A stretch of 64,000 bases of DNA from an uncultured Limosilactobacillus sp. (GTDB taxonomy: Bacteria > Bacillota > Bacilli > Lactobacillales > Lactobacillaceae), in contig NZ_CAKPYE010000003.1 of NCBI RefSeq assembly GCF_934202705.1, positions 129,382 through 193,381 of the forward strand, written 5' to 3'. Positions within the stretch are counted from its first letter, which is position 1; every line of letters starts with the position of its first letter. The position numbers and the translations under genes are program-made. The notes beneath the pieces are model-generated. The model saw only the letters and a list, made by a program, of their open reading frames with translations, was not told the DNA's origin and searched no databases. This document shows, one piece after another, positions 10,537 through 19,939 of this stretch.

Positions 10537-11772
10537 TTATCTTAAAATATCAATCAGGTTTTTATTCGCCGCTTGTCGCGCGGGAAGAATCCCAAAAATT
10601 AACCCGACCGCAGCGGAAGTCCCAAAGGCGAGTACAAAGGCTTGCAGCGAAACATGGGCATGAATATGAATGCCCGCACCGCCAATGGCGTTCGATAGCA
10701 ACGGTGCTAAGAGGTGGGCTAATCCAGCCCCACCGAGGAAGCCTAGCAGGCCCCCGGTGAGTGTTAAAATGACTGCTTCCACCAGGAATTGCATCATGAT
10801 ATTGAATGGCGTTGCCCCAACTGCCAACCGAATTCCAATCTCTTGCGTTCGTTCCGAAACCGAGATGTACATCATGTTCATCACCCCAATGCCGGCAATA
10901 AAGAGTGAAATCGCCGCAATCAAGCTAATAAAGGTGGTAATGATCTTCATTTGTGATGAGAACTGCTTCAGAGCTTTTTCCATATCAACGTATTGATAGC
11001 TCCCTTGATTACGGGCGGGGCCATTCTTTTGCAGATACTTGGCAACTTTTCGCGAAATCCGACTAGCGTTGACGCCTTGATTAAAGGTCAGCTTTAAAGT
11101 GTTCCCCTGTGTGGCACCTTCACCATGATAATACAGGGCGTTGGACACTAAAAAGTCAGCACCGTATGGATTTTGTTCCCCAGCACCAGTATATTGGCCT
11201 TGCGCCTGATAAACCCCCACCACCTTGTAAGTGACATCATTAATCGTGACGGTCGTTCCCAAGGCATTTTGCGCCGTCCCAAACTGCTTTTTGGCCACTT
11301 TACTGCTCATTAAGGCCGTTGTTTGTCCGGTCGTTAACATATTCTTAGTCAAGTTGCGACCAGCAATCAGGTGAACCTGTTTCGTGGGCTTTTTAAGCAA
11401 ACTAACGCTCGTGCTTTTGGTCACATCTCCAACCTGCGCAGAGGTTGATAAATTATCCGTTTCCCGTTCAATTTGGATCTTCGTGATTTCACCACTAAAC
11501 TGTGTCTTTAAATCATCAACTTCATTTTGGGTAAAGGCATAAGAATTATATTCCGCCCGATTCGGGTTAAAGCCAATCTCGGTCGTTTGTTGCCCCTGTT
11601 TGGCGTTGTTGCCAAATTTATCATACATCGTTTGAGTAATTCCATCCCCAATCCCCAAGATCGCAATCACGGCCGCAATCCCAATCATAATCCCGATGAT
11701 AGTCAAGAAACTCCGTTTTCGGTTACTTTTTAAGGATTGGATGGCTGATTTAAGGAGTTCAATGAGTTGCAT
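10537..11772 (-). CDS. MacB-type ABC transporter permease (FtsX family)
   Basis: 411 aa from the chosen start. One N-terminal membrane helix (RSFLTIIGIMIGIAAVIAILG) precedes a large extracellular MacB-type domain (about 50-260). Three C-terminal helices follow, with the FtsX/MacB signatures SERTQEIGIRLAVGAT and ILPARQAANKNLIDILR. I chose ATG 11772 (MQLIELLKSA) because AAGGGTGG lies 8 bases upstream; the open frame extends further but without a ribosome binding site. It overlaps the ATPase gene by 14 bases, so the two are translationally coupled. With the ATPase and adaptor it forms a tripartite exporter; in Gram-positives such systems often export or resist peptides or antibiotics, but the substrate is not visible here. 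Confidence 0.92.
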   Translation of the reverse strand: MQLIELLKSAIQSLKSNRKRSFLTIIGIMIGIAAVIAILGIGDGITQTMYDKFGNNAKQGQQTTEIGFNPNRAEYNSYAFTQNEVDDLKTQFSGEITKIQIERETDNLSTSAQVGDVTKSTSVSLLKKPTKQVHLIAGRNLTKNMLTTGQTTALMSSKVAKKQFGTAQNALGTTVTINDVTYKVVGVYQAQGQYTGAGEQNPYGADFLVSNALYYHGEGATQGNTLKLTFNQGVNASRISRKVAKYLQKNGPARNQGSYQYVDMEKALKQFSSQMKIITTFISLIAAISLFIAGIGVMNMMYISVSERTQEIGIRLAVGATPFNIMMQFLVEAVILTLTGGLLGFLGGAGLAHLLAPLLSNAIGGAGIHIHAHVSLQAFVLAFGTSAAVGLIFGILPARQAANKNLIDILR

Positions 11773-12457
11773 CTGATTCACCACCCTTGCTATCACTGAC
11801 CACGCGGCCATCAATGATTTTAATAATCCGATCACATTGGGCCGCCACATGGGGATCATGGGTCACCATAATGATCGTCGTCTTCTCGTGTCGATTCAAG
11901 TGTTTAAATAAATCCATTATTTCCTGGCTAGTTGCCGTATCTAAGGCGCCCGTCGGCTCATCAGCAATTAGAAAGTGGGGATGGGTCGCAATCGCGCGAG
12001 CAATGGAAACCCGCTGCTGTTGTCCACCAGACATATTCTTTGGTAGCTGCTTTTCGTAACCAGCCAAGCCAACTTGCTTCAACACTTCACTAACCCGAGA
12101 ACTAATTTCTTGCCGACGTTTTCCAGCGTAAAGCAACGGCAGAGCCACATTATCCGCCACTGTCGATTCCCGCAGGAGTTTAAAATTTTGAAAAACAAAT
12201 CCCACATTTTCATTCCGCAAACTGGAAAATTGACGTCGCGTATAGTCATGTATGGGTTCGCCTTGATAAAAATAAGTCCCGTCAAAATCATCATCAAGAA
12301 AGCCAATAATATTAATTAGGGTCGACTTTCCTGAACCTGATTCGCCGACAATCGCCACCAGTTCACCTTGATCAATGGTGAGGTTGATATCGTGGAGAAC
12401 ATGAAATTGCTGATCCCCCTGCCCATAATATTTATTGATATTTTTTAACGTAATCAT
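11759..12457 (-). CDS. MacB/LolD-type ABC transporter ATPase
   Basis: 232 aa, the usual length for the family. The Walker A is GESGSGKST (about 38-46), the ABC signature MSGGQQQRVSIARAIA (about 140-155) and the Walker B FLIADEPTGALD. The EPTGALD form is typical of MacB/LolD/FtsE-like ATPases that drive mechanotransmission rather than import. Its ATG overlaps the adaptor stop as TAATG, and its 3' end overlaps the permease start, so the three genes are one operon. Confidence 0.95.
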   Translation of the reverse strand: MITLKNINKYYGQGDQQFHVLHDINLTIDQGELVAIVGESGSGKSTLINIIGFLDDDFDGTYFYQGEPIHDYTRRQFSSLRNENVGFVFQNFKLLRESTVADNVALPLLYAGKRRQEISSRVSEVLKQVGLAGYEKQLPKNMSGGQQQRVSIARAIATHPHFLIADEPTGALDTATSQEIMDLFKHLNRHEKTTIIMVTHDPHVAAQCDRIIKIIDGRVVSDSKGGESDATH

Positions 12458-13413
12458 TATTCGTCAACCTTTGCATGATTTTTTAACTTGTGATTAGGAT
12501 TAATCACAATCCGTTCACCAGCATCTACTCCGTCGGTGATCACATAAGAACTATTCACGGCATGGCCACTCACTTTAGTCTTACGGACCCGGCCATCACT
12601 ATCAACCACAAATACTTGACCGTGTTGCACGGCTCGTTTAGGAATCAGCACGCCGTCTTGCTTAACGCTCGCCTTGGCAGTCTGTCCAGCCATAAATTCA
12701 TTGGCGTTAACGTTGGCCGTCACCTTATAACGGGTATTATTACCTGAATTTTTTGTTGGAATCGTCGCCAGATAGCTAACTTCCGTATCGGCCACCCGCC
12801 TGGTGGCTAACGCTTGCACTCGCAAGTTAGTGCTCTGGTGTAACTTGCTGTAGTCATATTCAGAAACTTGTCCCGTAAACTGGAGATTATCCGAGTACAG
12901 GGTTACCACCGGCTGATTTTGTTTGGACTGATCTATTGATACATAGCCAGAGTAAGGAGCCGTCACCGTCTGGTTGACCTTTTTGGTAACTTGGTTAAGT
13001 GATTGTGGATTGGACTCCCCATCTGTAGCGACTCCCTGGCCACTACTCATTTGATTTTGTAATTCATTCACATTTTCTTGCAAGTTATCATTATGCATGG
13101 TCAAGATCGCTTGTCCCTGGGTGACATGGTCACCATCTTTGACACTCAAACTCTGGAGCTTCCCATCCGGAATCGTTAACGTCTGCGTCTTTACTGGTTC
13201 AATCTTTCCCGTCAGATTAAAACTCGGTTGCGAAGTTACTTTCATCGTGGTGTATTTTGGCTTGGCTGCTTCACGTTGCGCCCGAAAGTGTTGGATCCCA
13301 ACCACCAGTAAAACTACTAGTAGGACGAGACCACTACCCATTGCCCAACGGCGTCGCCGCGTGGCAAATAATTTGCGTAAACGCTGATGATGCGAGGTTC
13401 TTCGTGATTTCAT
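12457..13413 (-). CDS. MacA/HlyD-type periplasmic-adaptor-like membrane fusion protein
   Basis: 318 aa. The basic N-terminus is followed by one membrane helix (WAMGSGLVLLVVLLVVGIQHF), then a split lipoyl-like domain (GKIEPVKTQTLTIPDGKLQSLSVKDGDHVTQGQAI), a short hairpin, a second lipoyl half (VTAPYSGYVSI) and beta-barrel domains. That is the layout of MacA/RND adaptors; in Gram-positives the protein protrudes into the cell wall space. The ATG has GGAGGAG 7 bases upstream. It is the first gene of the operon adaptor-ATPase-permease. Confidence 0.9.
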   Translation of the reverse strand: MKSRRTSHHQRLRKLFATRRRRWAMGSGLVLLVVLLVVGIQHFRAQREAAKPKYTTMKVTSQPSFNLTGKIEPVKTQTLTIPDGKLQSLSVKDGDHVTQGQAILTMHNDNLQENVNELQNQMSSGQGVATDGESNPQSLNQVTKKVNQTVTAPYSGYVSIDQSKQNQPVVTLYSDNLQFTGQVSEYDYSKLHQSTNLRVQALATRRVADTEVSYLATIPTKNSGNNTRYKVTANVNANEFMAGQTAKASVKQDGVLIPKRAVQHGQVFVVDSDGRVRKTKVSGHAVNSSYVITDGVDAGERIVINPNHKLKNHAKVDE

Positions 13414-13455
13414 AGTTTAACTCCTCCAATACCATGTTAGTTACTTATGTGATTA

Positions 13456-13484
13456 AGTATATAAGTAGCTGACCAGAAAGGCAA
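13456..13484 (-). promoter_or_regulatory. Predicted promoter of the efflux operon
   Basis: The -35 is TTGCCT (13479-13484) and the -10 is TATACT (13456-13461), spacer 17. An imperfect ACTTAT...ATAAGT inverted pair overlaps the -10 and could bind a regulator (inference). Confidence 0.6.
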
Positions 13485-13500
13485 GCATAAATTTTGAAAA

Positions 13501-13556
13501 ATTTTACCAACAGTAAAACCCACCTTGGCGAACTTGCAGTTCGTCAAGATGGGTTT
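13501..13556 (-). terminator. Terminator after the 2053-aa adhesin
   Basis: Arms CCCACCTTGGCGAAC and GTTCGTCAAGATGGG pair with two mismatches around loop TTGCA. The T-rich side lies on the minus strand, just after the stop at 13567. Confidence 0.8.
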
Positions 13557-13566
13557 CTTAATTTGA

Positions 13567-16500
13567 TTATTTATTTTCGCGTCGTTTCTTTGGAATCAAC
13601 AAACCCAGACTGGTCAGAAGACTCGTCATCCCAAGAGCAATCAAACCATGTCGAGTTTGACTACCAGTTTGTGGTAATTGGCGTGACTTTTGATTAGCCG
13701 CCCAAGTCCTCGACCCATTCTCCTTTATTGGAACCTGATGAGTTGCTGTCGGCACAGCATGTCCGTTTTCTGGAACTGTGGATGAAGAAGGCTGATCAAG
13801 GCCTGATTGTTCAGGATGATATTGATGTCCTGGATCGGTTGGCTGATGACCTTCCTCATGATGATCAGGCGTCGATACAAGATAATAAACAACGAGTTCA
13901 TGAGTATCACCGTCCGTGTACTTAACAGTTGCCACATCGACCTGATCTCGATCTGCAGTATAGCCGGCCACTTTCGGCGTCAATACGGCTGAATACTGCT
14001 GATCCCGTGGAACTGCATTCCAATGTGTAATCCCAGTGGATAAATCCTTAGTTCCCGTTTGCTTAAAGGTCACAGTTTGAACCTGATCACTCGGCGTCTG
14101 ATCACCAGCGCCTTCATAATGAATTGTCCGGGTAACCTTGTACTCACGCTCAGTTGGCACTAGCTTATGTGTCACATAAATCGTTACTAACTGCGGTTGA
14201 CCAGCCTTAAAGGTTAAGCCCGCTAACGTATCTGACTTCTTCAATTGCTGAGCAGATGAATCATGTGGCACCACCGTATACTTATTTTGCAATCCATCCA
14301 TAATTGCTTGGTAACGATCTTGAATCGTCAATGGCTTAGTCACATTATTTGGATCCATAAGGGTCGACGCTACTTCTTCATCGGTACCACCGATGCCCAG
14401 CTGCGTCGGTTCAGTAATCGTCTTTTCAACATTACCGTGTTGGTCTTCCAACTTCACTTGGTAATTAATCGTATGTGCTTTCTTTAAGAAGACGTAGTAA
14501 TTCTGCACCGCACCAGATAACTCACCATTGTAAACCATCCCGGCATCATTACCATCATATGACCGGTTAGAAGCATCACTAGAGTATGGATCAAACTTCT
14601 GCGGGCCACGCGTTTGCCGGTCCCGTTGGACGACTACATATCCCTCACGAGCCAGCTTTTGAATCACTTGGTCATCATAGGCAGTGTTGTCATAACTTTG
14701 ATCCACTTTCGTGATGTTAATCGTATGCGGTTCACTATTACTATCAAGTTCCAGTTCATTTCCTTGCGAATATGCATAATAACGATTTGTCGTTGGCGCC
14801 AATTGAACACCAGTCTGATTTTCAAAGTCAGTTTTATCAGTGGCCTGCATTGGTTCCACGCCATCAACATCCATATAATGAATTTTGACCTTGACGGCAT
14901 TATCAGTTGCCATTGGGTAAGCTGCATAACTAAGCTTCAACACTTGCGGATGCGGGTCTTGTCCTTGACTAAATTGCGTATCATCGAAGGTCCAAGTCTC
15001 ATCACCTGGAATGGTAATCGACAACTGATTTGAATTAGGGTCAACACCAACCTTTGCATTTGGTAAGCCATCGACTGAAATCACGTATGGACTTGTTTGC
15101 TCAGTCGCACCATCAGCCACCAAACTAAAGGTGTTGCCGTTGCTGCTTTCACCACTAACTAGATAGTTCAGAATCTGCAATAGTTTATCGTCACCAAGGT
15201 AGTAACCAGCCGCACTTTGCGGATCGTAGGCCGCCGTTAATCTAGCTTTCAGGGTCACGGTATGTACATGGCCTTGATTATCCGTCATTTGATAAGTGGC
15301 TTGATTAATATAGTAGCCGGCCCGTTGGTAAACCTTCAAACCACTTAGATACGACGCCATCGGGTTGGACTGATCAACGCTTGGGTGGTGAGGAATTGGT
15401 TGTCCCTGATCATCTGTATCAGCAGTCCCTGTTTGATAAGAAACGTTGACATCCAACCCATTATAAGTCTCACTAGCGGTGCCATGTTTCAGTTTCATGG
15501 TAGCATCGCCCGTATTACCGGTCAGTTTAAAATAATCAGTCTGTGACTGGTCGGCTTGTGCAGTCGTCTTAGGTAGCGCAAACGGTGCCGTTACCGAGTT
15601 ATTCGCATAAGGATCATTATCACTAATGATGTAGAAATGTTGTTGACGCTGTTCAATTGGTGAATAAACGACGAAGAAGTTTTGCGTATAGCCAGCGATC
15701 CCTAATTGATCAGCTTGCGTTCCATCTGAATTATGATCGAATTCTGAGTTAGCTTGCAAGGCTGCCTGTAAACTATCGTATTTAACAATCGCTTGATTTT
15801 GAACCCCGCGATCTAACTGGGCTTTTGTAACATTTTGCATCACCGCATTTGGATCTTTAACCTGAGACAAACCCGTTAAGTCACTCATGGATTCCTCAGC
15901 ATAGTAAACATGGTAAGTGTAGCCTGGCCGTTGTAAGTTTTGATCCGTCACCTGATCAAAGTTAATCTGCGTTTTCGCGGCTCCAACCGCCGACTTTAAC
16001 AGCTGGTTGTTTTGACCAAGCGCTGAGCCAACCAACACGAGATTGGCATGTTGAGCACCGTACACCACTTGAATGTTCTGCACAAGGCTAATCGTGTTAT
16101 CAGGTACTTGAGCTCCTTGATCCACCTTGACATGCGAATCGTAAACTAATGGATAATTAATATTAATCTGGATTCCTTGCTTGGCAGTTAAAGCATTGAA
16201 TTTTTGGATAATCTCCGCCAAGTTGGAAGGATAAATCGGTGTCAAAGTACGAATCGTTTTACCATCAGCACCTCGATTCGTATCAGTCCCGGCATTGATA
16301 CTTTGCAAACTATTAGCCTGAATCTGTTCTGGGATTGTTACCTTATTCAGGGTTAACTTTTGAAATTCTGAACTATAGTCGGTAACATCAACATGACCCG
16401 TTAACGGATTACATTGTACCGTGACCGTCACTGGATCCACGGTTTCCTGGTCTTTTGGCTGTAGCTCTTTCCCGGTGTCACCATTAATAAAGGTGACCGT

Positions 16501-19500
16501 CCGCTTAAGAGTAATCTTTTTCGTAACGGTTACCTTCTTAACCAAGTTGTAAACAACCGTATCGCCATCAAAGTCATAAGCGACCACTTTGCCAAACTGG
16601 GCCGTACCATTCGGTAACCCATATGGATATTGCGCATGACTATTTTCAATTCGTGGACCAGCTTCAACATCTAAAACATAGCCATCAGGGATCGCATCCA
16701 TAATTGCTTTCGGAATCTTAGGTGTTCCAAATTTCTTCTGGGTCGCATAATTATCAAAGTCACTGTTCTTTGTCGCAGCCATAAAGTCGGTCTGTTTCAT
16801 GGTGTCACGACCGTCTTGGTAAGTGTGGGCAGCAGCTGGCACCTGGATGTCCGGCTGGCTATTATCGCTGAAGTGTAACTTAAAGTTAACCTTTGAACGT
16901 CCACCAATTGTGATGGAAGCTGAATTTTTCCCGGCTGGCGTAATCACACTCTGTTTCAGATTATCAGCCCAGGTAGTCATAGATGCATACGCCGTTTTAT
17001 TCAGATCGGCCACCAAGTCATGATCAGCACCATTTAAGTTCAAACTATAGATGCTATTAGCTGCTACCTGTGGTAATTCTGCCAAGACGGTTTTAATCTT
17101 GGACCAGTCAGATACCTGATCTGCCGCCACAAAATGCGTCCGTAATTGTGGATCATCCTTGGCGGTAGCAAGGTTGATATTGTCAGTTGAATAATACAGT
17201 TTGGCACCTGCAATCTGCTGGCCAGTTTGCGCGTTGACCACTTGAGCCGGCTGATGCTGATTTAGAGTGAAATTGAATTCCGACTGGCCGTCATCCGTCC
17301 CTGGAACATGGGCCACCATCGTGACGTTGGTCAACGTCACATCTTGGGAATTTACCACCACGTTGGCAAACGTCATGTTTTGACTGCCCTTATCTTCAGA
17401 ATATCCCTTGGTGGTAAGCGCCATGTCCTTATTTCCTTGTGACTGGGTGGTCGGATAAATGCCAAGCGCTGCGAGAATTTGCCATGAAGATTGCATTAGT
17501 CGATAAGTATTCGGCTGATTCTCCACATACGCCAGTTCGTCACCAGTCGACCTACTACTACTCGAGATTGCTTCGCCGTCAGGCAACACTACATAAACGC
17601 GGTATTCACTACGTAGATTACCGGAAGTGATTAATTCCGAGTTGTTCAGCGGAATCGTCAATGAAACGTTCTGGTCACGAGTAAACGTCCCACTGATTTT
17701 AATCACTTCGTGACCATTAACATGCTGTGCCCTGATTTGTGCATCATCCGGCAATCCCGTTGTGTTGGCTAAATCAGCAGTAGCATTGGTTGGCATGACC
17801 ACATAAAAGCTAAGCTTTTCCTGTTCATGGGTGAGATCGTCAACCCGAATCTCCATTTCACCACTGTGCTGGGTGCCACCTTGCTTATCATTTTGGTAAG
17901 CATTCGCACTCACGCTATTGTAATGCTTCTTTGGTACCGTTGGTTTCTTGGCGACAATCTTTTGGTTACCAGTGAAGTCGGCTACCGCATGGTTGTATGC
18001 TATTTGCAGTTCAGTATGTAAATTATTACCGACCTTGACCAGGGAGCCATCACGATACTTCGCCGCTAAGACTCCATCCAAATCAAATGTCTTTTGGTCA
18101 TAAGCCAATAACTGGTCAAAAGTCAGTTCAACCTTTTTAATCAAACGACCATTTGTTGCATAAATATCATTACTTTTATAATTGGTCTTAGTTTCTTCAG
18201 AACCATCAGTATAAATCAATCGGTAGTTAAAGCTCCCTAAATCGTTCCATGAGTGCACCTTGCTAATTTTCATCCCATCAGGAACGGTAATAGTAGCCGT
18301 GACATTCTTCAAATCAAAACCTGTTTGGTTACCAAAAGAAACGGTGTTCAAATCGTGAACATCGGTATCTTCCTTGGGGGTAACTGGCTTACTGTAATCT
18401 TGATTACCATCATCTGTATACTCATAACGATCGGGCTGGACTTGCCCCGTTAGCATATCACCAATCGGCGTTTTATCTGGTCCATGATCGGCGCCTAAGA
18501 TTTCAACCGTGACTGGATCAATGCTGACTGTATTGCGTTGCTGCTTAGTAGCATCCGTATTTTCAACTAGTTGTGGCTTGGCCGTGGTCTTAACCGTAGT
18601 ATTGCCCCGTGGGGTGTCCATCTTAAATTGACCCACTAAGGCCACGTTTTCATAGCCAGTACTAGTTAATTGAGCTGGCGCTAATTCGGGCAGTTCAATG
18701 ACAATTTGAGTCCCTTGCTGACTAATTTGAGCATGAAACTTACTTAACCATTTTTGGTTAGCTTGCTTGGTCGCATCAGCATTGAGCACAAAATGTTCCG
18801 GCATTGGCACCGTAATTGTGGTCCCGTGATTAAACTTCTGGTCAATGGCAAACCGCAGTAGCCATTGATAATCAGTATTCGTCAAGATTGGTCCTTGAAC
18901 CCGGTGACCTTGCATCGTATAAAGATTACCGCTCCGACCATAATTTTCCCAGGATAAATTAGCATCGGTTGATACCCGCTGTTTGAAATCAAGCTGCTTA
19001 ATCAGTTGATCATTTTTATATAAATCAATATGCCGGTTAAAGATCCCCGTTGAATGGACGGTTTGGTTATTAAAATTCGTTCCCGTACTTAAACCAATGA
19101 CTTGATAAGCCGGCGCATCTTTCGTAAAGCGGTCTACAATGACCCACGCTTTGTTAGCAGCGTCATATTCACCATGCACATGATCCACAGTAGCAAAGTT
19201 ACCACTAAAGTTCCCTGCTTCGACTTTATAAGTCCCACTGGCATCTAAGCCATCACCGGTCTCGGGAATCACAATTTTATAGACATCACCTGCTTTGGCT
19301 TCATTCGTATTAAACTTCACCAGTAAGGGATCACCGGAATTAATTTGTTGCTGATCTGCTGTGAAAGTGGTTTGCTTTTTTACTTCAGTAGTGCTTTTGT
19401 TGGCTGCTAGTTGGTTTGGATTGGTAGCAGTGGTCTTTACATCCGCAACCTGTAAACGATTGTCCTTAGATGGTTGTGCAAAATTTTGCTGATTAGCCGA

Positions 19501-19728
19501 ATTTTTTAGTGTGACTTGCTGCTTAACTTGCTGACCACCAGTAGACACCTTGGCAGCGGCTGCTTGATCCACTGTCGGCTTAGCAACTGTATCGGCCTGA
19601 GCAGTTGCTGAATTACTGACAAAATAAAAAGTGCTTCCTAATAAAACCGAAACGGTCCCAATTGATAGTTTCCGTAAACTAAAACGCTGTTTTTGGTTAG
19701 CACTATCCAAATTACGATTACGTCTCAT
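13567..19728 (-). CDS. Giant YSIRK/LPQTG surface adhesin
   Basis: 2053 aa. The YSIRK-type signal is FSLRKLSIGTVSVLLGSTFY (about 15-34). A very long beta-rich region follows with no obvious repeats, including a segment beginning VSDWSKIKTVLAELPQVAAN that resembles segments in both neighbouring large adhesins. Several MucBP-like units occupy the last third, then one Mub-B2-like unit (VTRTIHYEGAGDQTPS). The end is RQLPQTGSQTRHG, a hydrophobic stretch and KKRRENK, a complete sortase signal. The ATG has AGGAGA 8 bases upstream. It is predicted to be a wall-anchored adhesin; ligand unknown. Confidence 0.92.
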   Translation of the reverse strand: MRRNRNLDSANQKQRFSLRKLSIGTVSVLLGSTFYFVSNSATAQADTVAKPTVDQAAAAKVSTGGQQVKQQVTLKNSANQQNFAQPSKDNRLQVADVKTTATNPNQLAANKSTTEVKKQTTFTADQQQINSGDPLLVKFNTNEAKAGDVYKIVIPETGDGLDASGTYKVEAGNFSGNFATVDHVHGEYDAANKAWVIVDRFTKDAPAYQVIGLSTGTNFNNQTVHSTGIFNRHIDLYKNDQLIKQLDFKQRVSTDANLSWENYGRSGNLYTMQGHRVQGPILTNTDYQWLLRFAIDQKFNHGTTITVPMPEHFVLNADATKQANQKWLSKFHAQISQQGTQIVIELPELAPAQLTSTGYENVALVGQFKMDTPRGNTTVKTTAKPQLVENTDATKQQRNTVSIDPVTVEILGADHGPDKTPIGDMLTGQVQPDRYEYTDDGNQDYSKPVTPKEDTDVHDLNTVSFGNQTGFDLKNVTATITVPDGMKISKVHSWNDLGSFNYRLIYTDGSEETKTNYKSNDIYATNGRLIKKVELTFDQLLAYDQKTFDLDGVLAAKYRDGSLVKVGNNLHTELQIAYNHAVADFTGNQKIVAKKPTVPKKHYNSVSANAYQNDKQGGTQHSGEMEIRVDDLTHEQEKLSFYVVMPTNATADLANTTGLPDDAQIRAQHVNGHEVIKISGTFTRDQNVSLTIPLNNSELITSGNLRSEYRVYVVLPDGEAISSSSRSTGDELAYVENQPNTYRLMQSSWQILAALGIYPTTQSQGNKDMALTTKGYSEDKGSQNMTFANVVVNSQDVTLTNVTMVAHVPGTDDGQSEFNFTLNQHQPAQVVNAQTGQQIAGAKLYYSTDNINLATAKDDPQLRTHFVAADQVSDWSKIKTVLAELPQVAANSIYSLNLNGADHDLVADLNKTAYASMTTWADNLKQSVITPAGKNSASITIGGRSKVNFKLHFSDNSQPDIQVPAAAHTYQDGRDTMKQTDFMAATKNSDFDNYATQKKFGTPKIPKAIMDAIPDGYVLDVEAGPRIENSHAQYPYGLPNGTAQFGKVVAYDFDGDTVVYNLVKKVTVTKKITLKRTVTFINGDTGKELQPKDQETVDPVTVTVQCNPLTGHVDVTDYSSEFQKLTLNKVTIPEQIQANSLQSINAGTDTNRGADGKTIRTLTPIYPSNLAEIIQKFNALTAKQGIQININYPLVYDSHVKVDQGAQVPDNTISLVQNIQVVYGAQHANLVLVGSALGQNNQLLKSAVGAAKTQINFDQVTDQNLQRPGYTYHVYYAEESMSDLTGLSQVKDPNAVMQNVTKAQLDRGVQNQAIVKYDSLQAALQANSEFDHNSDGTQADQLGIAGYTQNFFVVYSPIEQRQQHFYIISDNDPYANNSVTAPFALPKTTAQADQSQTDYFKLTGNTGDATMKLKHGTASETYNGLDVNVSYQTGTADTDDQGQPIPHHPSVDQSNPMASYLSGLKVYQRAGYYINQATYQMTDNQGHVHTVTLKARLTAAYDPQSAAGYYLGDDKLLQILNYLVSGESSNGNTFSLVADGATEQTSPYVISVDGLPNAKVGVDPNSNQLSITIPGDETWTFDDTQFSQGQDPHPQVLKLSYAAYPMATDNAVKVKIHYMDVDGVEPMQATDKTDFENQTGVQLAPTTNRYYAYSQGNELELDSNSEPHTINITKVDQSYDNTAYDDQVIQKLAREGYVVVQRDRQTRGPQKFDPYSSDASNRSYDGNDAGMVYNGELSGAVQNYYVFLKKAHTINYQVKLEDQHGNVEKTITEPTQLGIGGTDEEVASTLMDPNNVTKPLTIQDRYQAIMDGLQNKYTVVPHDSSAQQLKKSDTLAGLTFKAGQPQLVTIYVTHKLVPTEREYKVTRTIHYEGAGDQTPSDQVQTVTFKQTGTKDLSTGITHWNAVPRDQQYSAVLTPKVAGYTADRDQVDVATVKYTDGDTHELVVYYLVSTPDHHEEGHQPTDPGHQYHPEQSGLDQPSSSTVPENGHAVPTATHQVPIKENGSRTWAANQKSRQLPQTGSQTRHGLIALGMTSLLTSLGLLIPKKRRENK

Positions 19729-19847
19729 GAATAGAATCTCCTATATAAATCTTTTGATAAATAATTACTCACACTCTTTAATTTTAACATAAGGTTGCTA
19801 GCAAATAATCCCCAAGAATAGGGCAATAATGACTGAATGTTTCTTTA

Positions 19848-19887
19848 ATAAAAAACTAGTACCGTCAGTCACACTGACGATACTAGT
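19848..19887 (-). terminator. Terminator after the 1935-aa adhesin
   Basis: Arms ACTAGTACCGTCAGT and ACTGACGATACTAGT with loop CAC, then T6 on the minus strand. Confidence 0.9.
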
Positions 19888-19939
19888 CTCCTAATTATTC
19901 ATCCAACCGAAGTTAGGAAAATAACTTTTCAGTTGTTAA